Positions 50,781 through 61,234 of a DNA stretch of 64,000 nucleotides are shown piece after piece. The translations under genes and the position numbers were made by a program. Each line of letters opens with the position of its first letter. Position 1 is the stretch's first letter. The stretch covers positions 558,001 to 622,000 of the forward strand of contig NZ_JAKLTS010000001.1 of assembly GCF_022012445.1 (NCBI RefSeq), written 5' to 3'. Source of the stretch: Massilia sp. TS11 (lineage in GTDB: Bacteria; Pseudomonadota; Gammaproteobacteria; Burkholderiales; Burkholderiaceae_D). The notes beneath the pieces were generated by a model that was given only the letters and a program-made list of their open reading frames with translations, did no database searches and had not been told where the DNA came from.

Positions 50781-52702
50781 TAGCTGAGGGCGTCGAGTTG
50801 CTCTTGCAGGCTCAGCCACTCTTCTTCGAGCTGCTCGAGCTGCTTGCTGATGCTGGCTTGCTCGGCCAGCGTGGTCTTCAGGCGCTCTTTTTGGTCGGCT
50901 TCGTAGATGGCGCTGGCGCCGAGCTCGGCGTCGAGCGCGGCCTTGCGCGGGCTGAGCTTGGCCATCTCGGCGTCCACCTTCTTCAGGCGTGCTTCGAGCG
51001 GCTTGCGCTGGCTCGACAGGCGCTGGCGCGCTTCCGCTTCGAGGCGTTTCTGCTCCTTGCGGTCGAGCGCCGGACCGCCCTGCGGGCGCGACGCCTCGGC
51101 CGCCGCCTGGGCCTGGGCCAGCTTGGTCTCGAATAGCCATTGCTTGTAGTCGTCGAGGTCGCCGTCAAACGGCTGCAGCTGGCCGTCGCTGACGATCATG
51201 AATTGGTCGGTCGTCGCGCGCAGCAGATGGCGGTCGTGCGAGACCAGCACCAGCGTGCCCTCGAACTGGGCCAGGGCCATGGTCAGGGCTTCGCGCGTTT
51301 CGAGATCGAGGTGGTTGGTCGGTTCGTCCAGCAGCAGCAGATTGGGACGCTGCCAAACGATCAAGGCCAGCGCCAGGCGCGCCTTTTCGCCGCCCGAGAA
51401 GGGGGCGATCGGGCTACTCACCATCTCGCCGGGGAAGTTGAAGCCGCCGAGGAAATTGCGCAGCTCCTGCTCACGCACCTCGGGCGCGATCTTCATCATG
51501 TGCCACAGCGGCGACTCGTCGTGGCGCAGCATCTCGACCTGGTGCTGGGCGAAGTAGCCGATCTGCAGACCCTTGCCCAGTGTGGCCTTGCCGGCCAGCG
51601 GTTCGAGCGCGCCGGCGATGGTCTTGATGAAGGTCGATTTGCCGGCGCCGTTCTGGCCCAGCAGGCCGATGCGCTGGCCCATCTGCAGCGTGAAGTTGAT
51701 GCGCTTGACGACCACGCGCTCGCCGTAGCCGGCGTCGACATCCTCCAGCACCAGCAGCGGATTGGGCGCGGCGGCCGGCTCGCGGAATTCGAAGGAGAAG
51801 GCGGCGGCCGCGCGCAGCGGCGCCAGCTCCTCCATCTTGGCCAGCGCCTTCATGCGGCTCTGGGCCTGGCGCGCCTTGGTGGCCTTGGCGCGGAAGCGGT
51901 TGATGAAGGACTCGAGGTGGGCGCGCTCGCGCTGCTGCTTTTCGATGGCGGCGGCGGCCAGCACCAGGTGGGCCGCGCGCTGGCGTTCGAAGTCGGTGTA
52001 GTTGCCGCTGTAGCGTTTGAGCTTGCGCTCGTCGATGTGCACGACCACATTCACGATCTCGTCGAGGAAGTCGCGGTCGTGCGAAATGATGATCAGGGTG
52101 CCGGCATAGCGCTTGAGCCAGTCCTCGAGCCAGATGATGGCGTCCAGGTCCAGGTGGTTGGTCGGTTCGTCCAGCAGCAGCAGGTCGGAGGGGCACATCA
52201 GGGCCTGCGCCAGATTCAGGCGCATGCGCCAGCCGCCCGAGAACGAGGCCACTGGCATCTGCATCTGGGCCAGGGTGAAGCCGAGGCCGAGCAGCAGCTG
52301 CTCGGCGCGCGAGCTGACCGTGTAGGCGTCGGCGTCGGCCAGGGCGCTGTGTACGTGGCCGAGGGCGATGCCGGTCTCGGTGCTGTGCGGCGCCGACTCG
52401 AGCTGCGCCAGTTCGGCCTGCAGGCGGCGCAGTTCGGTGTCGCCGTCGATCGCATAGTCGAGGGCCGTGCGTTCGAGCGCCGGGGTCTCCTGGGCGACGT
52501 GGGCCACGCGCCATTTGGCGGGGAAGTCGATGTCGCCCTGGTCGGCGTGGATGTCCCCGCGCAGCATGGCGAACAGGCTGGATTTGCCGGCGCCGTTGGC
52601 GCCCACCAGGCCGATGCGGTCGCCCGGATTGAGCGTGAGATCAACCGATTCGAACAGCGGCTTGGTGCCGCGCATCAGGCTGACATTGGTAAATCGGATC
52701 AT
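50780..52702 (-). CDS. ABC-F family ribosome-associated ATPase (YheS type)
   Basis: 640-residue soluble ABC-F protein with two nucleotide-binding domains. Walker A loops are GANGAGKSSLF and GQNGAGKSTFI, signatures FSGGWRMRL and FSGGEKARL, and both domains have LLLDEPTNHLDL. A charged inter-domain linker (YTDFERQRAAHLV) and a C-terminal coiled coil (LEQLEEEWLSLQEQLDAL) fit YheS, which helps ribosomes stalled by particular nascent chains. It is the last gene of the arsC-dapE-prmB set; prmB, acting on release-system protein L3, is next. Confidence 0.93.
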   Translation of the reverse strand: MIRFTNVSLMRGTKPLFESVDLTLNPGDRIGLVGANGAGKSSLFAMLRGDIHADQGDIDFPAKWRVAHVAQETPALERTALDYAIDGDTELRRLQAELAQLESAPHSTETGIALGHVHSALADADAYTVSSRAEQLLLGLGFTLAQMQMPVASFSGGWRMRLNLAQALMCPSDLLLLDEPTNHLDLDAIIWLEDWLKRYAGTLIIISHDRDFLDEIVNVVVHIDERKLKRYSGNYTDFERQRAAHLVLAAAAIEKQQRERAHLESFINRFRAKATKARQAQSRMKALAKMEELAPLRAAAAFSFEFREPAAAPNPLLVLEDVDAGYGERVVVKRINFTLQMGQRIGLLGQNGAGKSTFIKTIAGALEPLAGKATLGKGLQIGYFAQHQVEMLRHDESPLWHMMKIAPEVREQELRNFLGGFNFPGEMVSSPIAPFSGGEKARLALALIVWQRPNLLLLDEPTNHLDLETREALTMALAQFEGTLVLVSHDRHLLRATTDQFMIVSDGQLQPFDGDLDDYKQWLFETKLAQAQAAAEASRPQGGPALDRKEQKRLEAEARQRLSSQRKPLEARLKKVDAEMAKLSPRKAALDAELGASAIYEADQKERLKTTLAEQASISKQLEQLEEEWLSLQEQLDALS

Positions 52703-52707
52703 GCGGC

Positions 52708-53595
52708 TTACAGCTTCAGTTGGTCGGCGGTCAGCAGGAATACGGCGCCGTCGCCGGCGCTGGTGGACAGCCAGGTCAGGCCCATGTCGCCAAAGGCGGC
52801 TTCGGCAAACGCGGTCTCGTTGCCGATTTCGACGATCAGCAGACCGTCATCGGTCAGGCGCTCGGCGGCACCGGCCACGATGCGGCGCACCAGGTCCATG
52901 CCGTCGGCGCCGCCGGCCAGTGCGAGCTGCGGCTCTTTCAGATACTCGGGCGGCAGCTTGGCCATCGAGGCGCTGTTCACGTAGGGCGGGTTGGTGACGA
53001 TGATGTCGTACTTGCGCGCGGGGAGGGCGGCGTACAGGTCCGACTGGTGCAGGCTGACGCGCTGCTGCAGCTGGTAGTCGGCCACGTTGCGGCGCGCGAC
53101 GTCGAGCGCGTCCGGCGAGATGTCGACCGCGTCCACCTGGGCATTCGGGAAGCAGTCGGCCAGCATGATCGCCAGGCAGCCCGAGCCCGTGCACAGTTCG
53201 AGGATGGCGGTGACTTCCTCCGGCTCCGGCACCCAGGGCGCAAAGTGGTCGGGAATCAGTTCGGCGATGAAGGAGCGCGGCACGATGGTGCGCTCGTCGA
53301 CATAGAACTTGTAGTGCCCGAGCCAGGCCTCGTTGGTGATATAGGCGGCCGGTACGCGCTCGCTCACACGGCGTTCGATCACGGCCAGCACGTGGGCGAT
53401 TTCCTCGTGCAGCAGCACGGCGTCGAGGAAGGGATCGAGGCGGTCGAGCGGCAGCTTGAGCGTATGCAGAATCAGGTAGGCTGCTTCGTCAAAGGCTTCG
53501 GCGCTGCCGTGGCCGAAGAACAGCTTGGCGCCGTTGAAGCGGGTGATCGCGTAGCGCAGCAGGTCGCGAACGGTGGTGAAAGGGGTCGTATTCAT
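52708..53595 (-). CDS. prmB: 50S ribosomal protein L3 N5-glutamine methyltransferase
   Basis: 295-residue SAM-dependent methyltransferase. The SAM loop is [15 protein letters not shown] and the catalytic [20 protein letters not shown] carries NPPY, as in HemK/PrmB. PrmB rather than PrmC is chosen from the N-terminus ([25 protein letters not shown]). It methylates Gln in L3. It overlaps dapE by 4 bp. Confidence 0.92.
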   Translation of the reverse strand: MNTTPFTTVRDLLRYAITRFNGAKLFFGHGSAEAFDEAAYLILHTLKLPLDRLDPFLDAVLLHEEIAHVLAVIERRVSERVPAAYITNEAWLGHYKFYVDERTIVPRSFIAELIPDHFAPWVPEPEEVTAILELCTGSGCLAIMLADCFPNAQVDAVDISPDALDVARRNVADYQLQQRVSLHQSDLYAALPARKYDIIVTNPPYVNSASMAKLPPEYLKEPQLALAGGADGMDLVRRIVAGAAERLTDDGLLIVEIGNETAFAEAAFGDMGLTWLSTSAGDGAVFLLTADQLKL

Positions 53596-54734
53596 GGCGT
53601 TAGCAGGTTCTCCAGCGTGCGGCGGTAGATATTCTTCAGCGGGTCGATGAAGCGCAGTTCGATGTGTTCGTCGATTTTGTGGATCGAGGCATTGGGCGGG
53701 CCGAATTCGATCACCTGCGGGCAGATGCGGGCGATGAAGCGGCCGTCCGAGGTGCCGCCCGTGGTCGACAGCTCGGTGTGCACGCCGGTTTCGGCCAGGA
53801 TGGCGCCGGACAGCGCGTCCGACAGCGGCCCCTTGGGCGTGAGGAAGGGCTGGCCGGACAGCTTCCAGTCGATCTCGTAATCGAGATTGTGCTGATCGAG
53901 GATGGCGTGTACGCGCGCCTGCAGGCCGTCGGCCGTGGACGCGGTCGAAAAGCGGAAGTTGAAGTCGATGTGCAGGGCGCCCGGAATGACGTTGTTGGCG
54001 CCGGTGCCGGCATGGATATTCGACATCTGCCAGGAGGTCGGCAGATAGTAGGCATTGCCTTCGTCCCAGCGCTCGGCCACCAGGTCGGCCAGGGCCGGCG
54101 CGGCCAGGTGGATCGGGTTGCGCGCCAGCTGCGGATAGGCGATGTGGCCCTGCACGCCCTTGATGGTCAGCTTGCCATTGAGGGAGCCGCGCCGGCCATT
54201 CTTGATCATGTCGCCCAACACGTGGGCCGAGGTGGGCTCGCCCACCAGGCAGTAGTCGATGCCGATGCCGCGTTCTTCGAGCGCGTCGACGACGACCACG
54301 GTGCCGTCAGTGGCGGGGCCTTCTTCGTCGCTGGTGATCAGAAAACCGATCGAGCCGCGGTGGTCCGGATGGGCGGCGAGGAACTCCTCGCAGGCCACCA
54401 CCATCGCTGCGATCGAGGTCTTCATGTCGGCCGCACCGCGCCCATACAGCTTGCCCTCGCGCCGGGTCGGCGTGAACGGGGCCGACTGCCATTGCTCGAG
54501 CGGGCCGGTGGGCACCACGTCGGTGTGGCCGGCGAACACGAACAGCGGCGCGGCCGTGCCCTTGCGCGCCCACAGATTGGTGACGCTGCCGGAGACGATG
54601 GTCTCGCACACGAAGCCGAGCGGCTCGAGCAGGGCGATCAGGCGCTGCTGGCAGCCTTCGTCCTGCGGCGTGACCGAGGACAGGGCGATCAGCTCCTCGG
54701 TCAGAGCCAGCGTGCGGGAGGGCGCGTGGCTCAT
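53592..54734 (-). CDS. dapE: Succinyl-diaminopimelate desuccinylase
   Basis: 380-residue di-zinc M20 hydrolase releasing LL-diaminopimelate for lysine and peptidoglycan. Zinc ligands appear in [12 protein letters not shown] (His), [14 protein letters not shown] (Asp) and [11 protein letters not shown] (Glu pair). The start at 54734 overlaps the arsC-like stop; a longer reading to 54791 has no conserved residues. dapC and dapD are about 4-5 kb away in the same direction, separated by an ABC transporter and pilU. Confidence 0.95.
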   Translation of the reverse strand: MSHAPSRTLALTEELIALSSVTPQDEGCQQRLIALLEPLGFVCETIVSGSVTNLWARKGTAAPLFVFAGHTDVVPTGPLEQWQSAPFTPTRREGKLYGRGAADMKTSIAAMVVACEEFLAAHPDHRGSIGFLITSDEEGPATDGTVVVVDALEERGIGIDYCLVGEPTSAHVLGDMIKNGRRGSLNGKLTIKGVQGHIAYPQLARNPIHLAAPALADLVAERWDEGNAYYLPTSWQMSNIHAGTGANNVIPGALHIDFNFRFSTASTADGLQARVHAILDQHNLDYEIDWKLSGQPFLTPKGPLSDALSGAILAETGVHTELSTTGGTSDGRFIARICPQVIEFGPPNASIHKIDEHIELRFIDPLKNIYRRTLENLLTP

Positions 54735-55081
54735 ACGAACAGCGCCGCGTACTGGGCGTCCTTGAAGCCGACCGTGATGCGGCCATCGCAATCGAGCACG
54801 GGGCGCTTGATGACGGAGGTCGTTTCCAGCATCAGCTCGAGCGCGCTGGTGGCGTCGACCACGGCGGCCTGGCGCGCCTCGGGCAGGCCGCGCCAGGTCG
54901 TGCCTTTTTTATTCACCAGGACTTCCCAATCGACCTGGGCGAGCCAGGCGGCAGCTGTGGCGCGCTCCAGGCCCTGCTTTTTGAAGTCGTGGAAGACGGC
55001 CTCGTGGCCGTGTTCGGCCAGCCAGGTGCGGGCCTTTTTAACGGTGTCGCAGTTCGGGATGCCGTAGAGGGTGATGCGCAT
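54731..55081 (-). CDS. ArsC/Spx family reductase-like protein (YffB type)
   Basis: 116-residue thioredoxin-fold protein of the ArsC/Spx group: [17 protein letters not shown] has a single Cys at the active position, and [12 protein letters not shown] and [15 protein letters not shown] are typical. YffB relatives are found beside dapE in many proteobacteria; arsenate activity is not expected from the single-Cys motif. The start at 55081 sits at the conserved N-terminus. Confidence 0.88.
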   Translation of the reverse strand: MRITLYGIPNCDTVKKARTWLAEHGHEAVFHDFKKQGLERATAAAWLAQVDWEVLVNKKGTTWRGLPEARQAAVVDATSALELMLETTSVIKRPVLDCDGRITVGFKDAQYAALFV

Positions 55082-55214
55082 GGTGATGGGGGAATGGTGC
55101 CGGTTTTTGTGTAACCCGGCAGGATACCATAGCGCGCATGCAGACACGATTTTGATGTCGCCCGGCGCGCGCTTTCGCTATATTGGCGCCTTCCGTTTGC
55201 TACCTCGACTCCGT

Positions 55215-56111
55215 ATGCAGTCTTGTCCCATCTTATGCCGTGGCGTGCGCAAAGCCTTCGGGCCGCACCAGGTGCTCGCCGACGTCGACCTCGCCGTCCC
55301 CGAGGGCAGTATCTTCGCCTTCCTGGGGAATAACGGGGCCGGTAAATCCACCCTGATCCGTTTGCTGACCGGCCTGCTGGCCGCGGATGCGGGCGAGATC
55401 GCCATCTTCGGGCGCGACGTGCAGCGCGAGCGCGAAGCCGTGCTGCGCCAGATCGGCGTGATCGTCGATGCGCCGGTGTTCTATCCGAATCTGCATGCCA
55501 CCGAATTCCTCAGCATCGTCTGCATCGCCAAGGACCTGGCGCGCAGCGAGATCGGACGCGTGCTGGCCTTGGTCGGCCTGGCCGATGTGGGGAGGCGCCT
55601 GATCGCCAATTACTCACTCGGGATGAAGCAGCGCCTGGCCTTGGCCGCGGCCCTGCTGGGCAATCCGCGCCTGCTGGTGCTGGACGAGCCGACCAATGGC
55701 CTCGACCCGGAGGGCATGCTGGCCATGCGCGAGCTGATTGTCGGCCTGCCGCGCGCGACCGGCTGTACGGTGTTCGTCTCCAGCCACCTGCTCGATGAAG
55801 TGGAGAAGATGGCGACCCACGTGGCCCTGCTGCGTGCAGGCCGCATCCAGGTGCAGGCGCCGCTGGCCGAACTGCATGCGGCGGCCGGCGAGCTGCACCT
55901 GCAGGTGGCCGATGCGGCTGCGGCCTGCGCGGCGCTGGCCGGCTTCGCGGTCGACGCGCTCGGTCCGGACGCGGTGCGCGTGCGCGCCATCGAGCCGCTG
56001 GCGGCCAGCCAGGTGCATACGCTGCTGGTGCAGGCGGGCGTGCCCTTCTATCAGTCCGTGCACCGCCGCCCCAGTCTGGAAACCTGGTTCATGGAGGCCC
56101 ACCATGCTTAA
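55215..56111 (+). CDS. ABC transporter ATP-binding protein
   Basis: 298-residue ATPase: Walker A GNNGAGKSTLIRLL, signature YSLGMKQRLALAAAL, Walker B LLVLDEPTNGLDPEG, H-loop VSSHLLDEVEKM, and a C-terminal extension. Pairs with the permease gene overlapping it by 8 bp. The ATG at 55215 is where similarity begins, although an upstream in-frame ATG at 55155 cannot be excluded. Resembles bacitracin/lantibiotic-immunity-like exporters (BcrA group). Confidence 0.88.
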   Translation: MQSCPILCRGVRKAFGPHQVLADVDLAVPEGSIFAFLGNNGAGKSTLIRLLTGLLAADAGEIAIFGRDVQREREAVLRQIGVIVDAPVFYPNLHATEFLSIVCIAKDLARSEIGRVLALVGLADVGRRLIANYSLGMKQRLALAAALLGNPRLLVLDEPTNGLDPEGMLAMRELIVGLPRATGCTVFVSSHLLDEVEKMATHVALLRAGRIQVQAPLAELHAAAGELHLQVADAAAACAALAGFAVDALGPDAVRVRAIEPLAASQVHTLLVQAGVPFYQSVHRRPSLETWFMEAHHA

Positions 56112-56838
56112 GCTGCTGCGTATCGAACTGCTGAAGATCCGGCGCTCGCTGGCCCTGCTGATGCTGGTGGCGATTCCGCTGGTGGTGGTGGTCTTCAATG
56201 TGCTGGTGCTGACCCACCGCGGCAATCTGGCCGCGCTGCGCGCCGAACAGGTCGGCGGCTTCTGGATGTCGCTGGTGGCGCTGTGGGCCTTCTTCATGCT
56301 GCCGCTGTTCGTGGCCCTGACCACCGGCCTTCTCAACGGGCAGGAGCACCGCAACCAGAGCTGGCGCCTGATGCTGACGCTGCCGCTGTCGGCGCGCCGC
56401 CTGTATCTGGCCAAGCTGCTGCTGGCCTGGGCGTTTGCGGCGGCCGGCTCGGGCCTGCTGCTGCTGATGGGCGCACTGGCCCTGCTTGGACTGAGCGCCT
56501 TTGGCCTCGATGTGCGCAGCATGTGGGATACGCCGCTGCTGACGATCTGGGGCCAACTGGCCCTGGGCTGCCTGCCGGTGGTGGCGATCCAGCATGCGAT
56601 CGCCTGGCGCGTGGCCAATCTGGTGGCGCCGCTGGCGACGGCCGTGCTGGCGACGATGATGATCACCCAGGTGGCCAGCTCACGCTACTGGGTCTGGCTG
56701 CCCTGGGACTATGCGCTGATGGCGGTGGCCGGGCGCAAGACCGGTGCGCCCGAATTTGCGATGGTGCTGGCCGCCTGCACCGGCATCGCGGCCATCACGC
56801 TCGGCTGCTTCGCCCTGGCGCGCCGGGTGCGCGCCTGA
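56104..56838 (+). CDS. ABC-2 type permease
   Basis: 244-residue membrane protein with six hydrophobic segments. The N-terminus (LLRIELLKIRRSLALLMLVAIPLVVV) and HRNQSWRLMLTLPLSARRLYLAKLL resemble the MutE/EpiE-type lantibiotic-immunity permeases. It starts 8 bp before the ATPase stop, so the two form one exporter. The cargo is unknown. Confidence 0.84.
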   Translation: MLKLLRIELLKIRRSLALLMLVAIPLVVVVFNVLVLTHRGNLAALRAEQVGGFWMSLVALWAFFMLPLFVALTTGLLNGQEHRNQSWRLMLTLPLSARRLYLAKLLLAWAFAAAGSGLLLLMGALALLGLSAFGLDVRSMWDTPLLTIWGQLALGCLPVVAIQHAIAWRVANLVAPLATAVLATMMITQVASSRYWVWLPWDYALMAVAGRKTGAPEFAMVLAACTGIAAITLGCFALARRVRA

Positions 56839-56839
56839 T

Positions 56840-58006
56840 TCACACGTTGAGGGTGAACTCGGTGAATGAGGTCGACGAGGCGGCCGGCGGCGGCGCCTCG
56901 CTCGCGCTGGGCGCGGGCGCCTGGCCCGCCTTGTCGGCGCTGCCCGCATTCTGATTGTTCAGCAGCCAAAGCAGGTTGGTGGCCGAATCGGCATTCGCCA
57001 GCGCCTCTTCCTGGCTGATGGCGCCGTCGTTGACGAGCTTGAGCAGGGCGGCCTCGAAGGACTGCGAGCCCGGCGACAGGCTCTTTTCCATGGCCTCCTT
57101 GATCTGGCCGATCTCGCCCTTTTCGATCAGGTCCGACACATAGCGCGTGTTGACCATGATTTCGACGGCGGCCTTGCGCAAGCCGCCGTCCTTGGTTTTC
57201 ACCAGGCGCTGCGAAACGATGGCCTTGACCGTGGTCGACAGGTCCTGCAGCAGGGCCGGGCGGTTCTCGATCGGATAGAAGCTGATGATGCGGTTAAGCG
57301 CGTTGTACGAGTTATTCGCATGCAGCGTGGCCAGCACCAGGTGGCCCGACTGGGCGTAGGCGAGGGCGGCGGCCATGGTTTCGCGGTCGCGGATTTCGCC
57401 GATCAGGATGCAGTCCGGCGCCTGGCGCATGGCGTTCTTCAGGGCCGTGTAGAAGCTCTTGGCGTCGCTGCCGACTTCGCGCTGGTTGACGATCGACTTC
57501 TTGTTGACGAACTGGTATTCGATCGGGTCTTCAAGCGTCAGGATGTGGCCCGCTTTTTCCGCATTGCGGTGGTCGAGCATGGCCGCAATCGTGGTCGATT
57601 TGCCGGAGCCGGTGGCGCCCACCAGCAGCAGCAGGCCGCGCTTTTCCATGATCAGTTCGGACAGCACGGGCGGCAGGTCGAGCGATTCAAGCGCCGGTAT
57701 ATCCTGCGGGACGAAGCGGAATACGGCGGCGAAGGTGCCGCGCTGGACAAAGGCCGACAGGCGGAAGCGCCCGAGGCCGGGCACCGATACTGCCATGTTC
57801 AGCTCATGCTCTTTTTCCAGCTCCGCCATCTGCTCGGCCGTGGCGATTTCGGCCAGCAGGGCGCGGATATTCTCGTTCTCGAGCTTCTGCTGGTTGACCG
57901 GCACCATATTGCCGTTCAACTTGATATTCACGGGAGAGCCCACCGAAAAGAACATGTCCGACGCGCCCTTGTCCTTCATGAGCTGGAACAGCCGCTCCAT
58001 CGCCAT
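56840..58006 (-). CDS. pilU: PilU-type twitching motility ATPase
   Basis: 388-residue PilT/PilU secretion ATPase acting in type IV pilus retraction. Walker A GATGSGKSTTIAAMLD, Asp box LTLEDPIEYQF, Walker B with IGEIRDRETM and the His box LATLHANNSY are present. The C-terminal tail (SFTEFTLNV after an Ala/Pro stretch) and N-terminal LMKDKGASDMFF indicate PilU. No pilT is adjacent; it is downstream of dapD in the same direction, with GGAGG before its ATG. Confidence 0.9.
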   Translation of the reverse strand: MAMERLFQLMKDKGASDMFFSVGSPVNIKLNGNMVPVNQQKLENENIRALLAEIATAEQMAELEKEHELNMAVSVPGLGRFRLSAFVQRGTFAAVFRFVPQDIPALESLDLPPVLSELIMEKRGLLLLVGATGSGKSTTIAAMLDHRNAEKAGHILTLEDPIEYQFVNKKSIVNQREVGSDAKSFYTALKNAMRQAPDCILIGEIRDRETMAAALAYAQSGHLVLATLHANNSYNALNRIISFYPIENRPALLQDLSTTVKAIVSQRLVKTKDGGLRKAAVEIMVNTRYVSDLIEKGEIGQIKEAMEKSLSPGSQSFEAALLKLVNDGAISQEEALANADSATNLLWLLNNQNAGSADKAGQAPAPSASEAPPPAASSTSFTEFTLNV

Positions 58007-58041
58007 GATCCACCCTCCCGAAATGTTGTAATGGCGTTATC

Positions 58042-58860
<819 letters not shown>

Positions 58861-58866
58861 ATTGGT

Positions 58867-60069
58867 TTATGCAGAAAGGGTTTGACAGAATTGGACGATG
58901 CGCTGGGCCGCTTCGAGGCCTTCGGCGGTTTCGGCGACAAGCGCCATGCGCACGCGCCCGGCACCGGGGTTGATGCCGTGGGCTTCGCGTGCCAGATAGC
59001 TGCCCGGTAGGACAGTGACATTATAGTCGGCGTACAGACGGCGCGCGAACTCGGTGTCGCTCAAGCCGGTGCGGCTGACATCGGCCCACAGGTAGAAGCC
59101 GGCGTCAGGCAGCTGCACGTCCAGCCAGGGCTGCAGCAGCGGGGTGATGGCGGCGAATTTGGCGCGGTACTGGGCGCGGTTCTCTTCGACGTGGGCCTCG
59201 TCGCTCCAGGCGGCGATCGAGGCCTGCTGCACCGGCGGGGCCATGGCGCCGCCGTGGTAGGTGCGGTACAGCAGGAACTGCTTGATCAGGCGGGCGTCGC
59301 CGGCCACGAAGCCGGAGCGCATGCCCGGCACGTTCGAGCGTTTGGACAGGCTGGAAAACACGATCAGGCGCGCATAGTCGTCGCGCCCGAGCTGGCGCGC
59401 GGCCTGCAGCGCGCCCAGCGGGGCCGTGTCGCCATGGTAGATCTCGGAATAGCATTCGTCGGACGCGATCACGAAGCCGTGGCGCTCGGACAGGGCGAAC
59501 AGCTCGCGCCAGGCATCGAGGTCGAGCACGGCGCCGGTCGGATTCCCGGGCGAGCACACGTACAGCAGGGCCACGCGCTGCCAGACCGCGTCCGGCACGC
59601 TGGCGTAGTCGCAGCCGAAATTGCGGGCCGGGTCGGAATTGACGAAATAGGGCGTGGCGCCGGCCAGATAGGCGGCCCCTTCGTAGATCTGATAGAAGGG
59701 GTTGGGGCAGACCACGAGCGACTGGGCGGCCGGGTCGATCACCGTTTGGGCCAGGGCGAACAGGGCCTCGCGCGAGCCGTTCACCGGCAGCACCTGGGTG
59801 GCGGCGTCGGGCGCCGGGATGCCGTAGCGGCGTGCGATCCAGCTGGCGATGGCGGCGCGCAGCGCTTCGCTGCCGGCCGTGGCCGGGTAGGCCGCCAGAC
59901 CGCCCAGATGGTCGGCCAGGGCCTGTTTGATGAAGGCCGGGGTCGGGTGTTTGGGTTCACCGATGCCCAGGCTGATCGGCTTGAGCGCGGGGTTCGGCGT
60001 CACGCCGGCAAACAGCTGGCGCAGTTTTTCGAACGGGTAGGGCTGGAGTTTCGCGAGATGTGGGTTCAT
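58867..60069 (-). CDS. dapC: Succinyldiaminopimelate transaminase
   Basis: 400-residue fold-type I PLP aminotransferase acting between DapD and DapE. The Schiff-base Lys lies in VFSSLSKRSNVPGMRSGF; PNPFYQIYEGAAYLAGATP and CSPGNPTGAVLD are typical of this group. It opens with MNPHLAKLQPYPFEKLRQLF. A TATAAT sits only nine bases upstream on the minus strand, so its mRNA may have almost no leader. Confidence 0.94.
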   Translation of the reverse strand: MNPHLAKLQPYPFEKLRQLFAGVTPNPALKPISLGIGEPKHPTPAFIKQALADHLGGLAAYPATAGSEALRAAIASWIARRYGIPAPDAATQVLPVNGSREALFALAQTVIDPAAQSLVVCPNPFYQIYEGAAYLAGATPYFVNSDPARNFGCDYASVPDAVWQRVALLYVCSPGNPTGAVLDLDAWRELFALSERHGFVIASDECYSEIYHGDTAPLGALQAARQLGRDDYARLIVFSSLSKRSNVPGMRSGFVAGDARLIKQFLLYRTYHGGAMAPPVQQASIAAWSDEAHVEENRAQYRAKFAAITPLLQPWLDVQLPDAGFYLWADVSRTGLSDTEFARRLYADYNVTVLPGSYLAREAHGINPGAGRVRMALVAETAEGLEAAQRIVQFCQTLSA

Positions 60070-60078
60070 AGCCGATCC

Positions 60079-60084
60079 ATTATA
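60079..60084 (-). promoter_or_regulatory. -10 box of dapC, near-leaderless
   Basis: TATAAT on the minus strand (60084-60079) is nine bases before the dapC ATG; the transcript would begin within a few bases of the start codon. The -35 region is weak (CAGCAG). No ribosome site is visible. Confidence 0.5.
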
Positions 60085-60118
60085 ACGACGGGACCGGATT
60101 GCTGCTGACGGCCCCGTG

Positions 60119-61144
60119 CTAGCCGCGCGCGGCCTGTTCGCGCCAGGCGCCGGGGTTCATCCCGGCCCACTCCTTGAAGGCGTGGCTGAAGGCGCTCTGT
60201 TCCTGATAGCCGAGCAGGAAGGCGATATCGACCAGCGACAGGCCGGGTTGGCGCAGATAGTCCTGGGCCAGGGCGAAGCGGGCCTGGTCGAGCACCTGCT
60301 GGAAGCTGGCCCCGGCCTCGGCCAGCTTGCGCTGCAGGGTGCGCGGCGACAGCTCGAGCGCCTCGGCGATGCTGGCCAGGCGCACCCGGTCCTGGGCCAG
60401 GTTGCGGATCACGGCGGCGCGCACCTGGGCCACGATGTCGTCCTGTTCGAGCGCGCGCCGCGCCAGCAGCTGTTCGGCGTGCTGCTGCAGGATCGGATAC
60501 AGGCCGACGTCGGCATTCGGCACCGGCCAGGCGAGGATGGCGGCGTCGAAGCGGGCGCTGTGGCTGGGGGCGTCGAATTGCGGGGCCACGCCCAGCACGC
60601 GCACGTATTCGTCGAGCGGCGCGCCGGGGCCGTGCATGAACGATATCGCCGCCTCGGGCAGGGTCTGGCCGGCCAGCCAATTGCCAAACGTGCGGATGCC
60701 GGCGAAGACGCTTTCGGCCAGGTGGCGCGAGGCGCTGCCGAAATTGCTGGTCCAGGTGTAGCAGGCGCGCTCGCCGTCCACGCTCAGGGCCGAGCGGCCC
60801 AGGTCATGCGCGAGGATTTCATAGCGCGCCGTCTGCTGCAGGGCCTGGGCAAAATCGCGGCAGGACAGCAGGATCAGGCCATACACGGAATAGGTGCCGA
60901 GTTTGACGCGTTCGCCCACGTGCAGGCCGAAATGCGCATCGTCGGCCAGCGTGGCGCCCACTTCCAGTAGCTGCACATAGGTGCCGGCGGCGAGCGAATC
61001 GGGCAGGGGATCGAGCGCGCCCGCGGGCAGGCCGGCGGCCAGGGCCAGGGCCTGCGGCGTGACGCCGCGCGCGGCCGCCGCCTCCAGCAGCGGCTGCAGA
61101 TAGGACCCGGTCACGCGGCGTTTGTCAGGCAGCGCGGCTGGCAT
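60119..61144 (-). CDS. AraC family transcriptional regulator
   Basis: 341 residues with an N-terminal arabinose-binding-like domain of the PF12625 type (TGSYLQPLLEAAAARGVTPQA) and a C-terminal two-helix AraC domain (SIAEALELSPRTLQRKLAEAG, then DIAFLLGYQEQSAFSHAFKEW). It is divergent from the FAD oxidase/GlpD genes and is the likely regulator of that pair. The region between (61145-61234) holds no other gene. Confidence 0.9.
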   Translation of the reverse strand: MPAALPDKRRVTGSYLQPLLEAAAARGVTPQALALAAGLPAGALDPLPDSLAAGTYVQLLEVGATLADDAHFGLHVGERVKLGTYSVYGLILLSCRDFAQALQQTARYEILAHDLGRSALSVDGERACYTWTSNFGSASRHLAESVFAGIRTFGNWLAGQTLPEAAISFMHGPGAPLDEYVRVLGVAPQFDAPSHSARFDAAILAWPVPNADVGLYPILQQHAEQLLARRALEQDDIVAQVRAAVIRNLAQDRVRLASIAEALELSPRTLQRKLAEAGASFQQVLDQARFALAQDYLRQPGLSLVDIAFLLGYQEQSAFSHAFKEWAGMNPGAWREQAARG

Positions 61145-61234
61145 GATCGAACAATTCCAGTGTCATGAAAGCGCAATACGCCGCATCGGCGAATCCCTAA
61201 GCTATCGGTGGGCGAAGTATAAGGGAAATTGCAC

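Noticed and set aside
54731-55081. Arsenate reductase function
   Set aside because: Only the general ArsC/Spx fold is seen, in a dapE operon and with no ars genes, so arsenic resistance is not supported.
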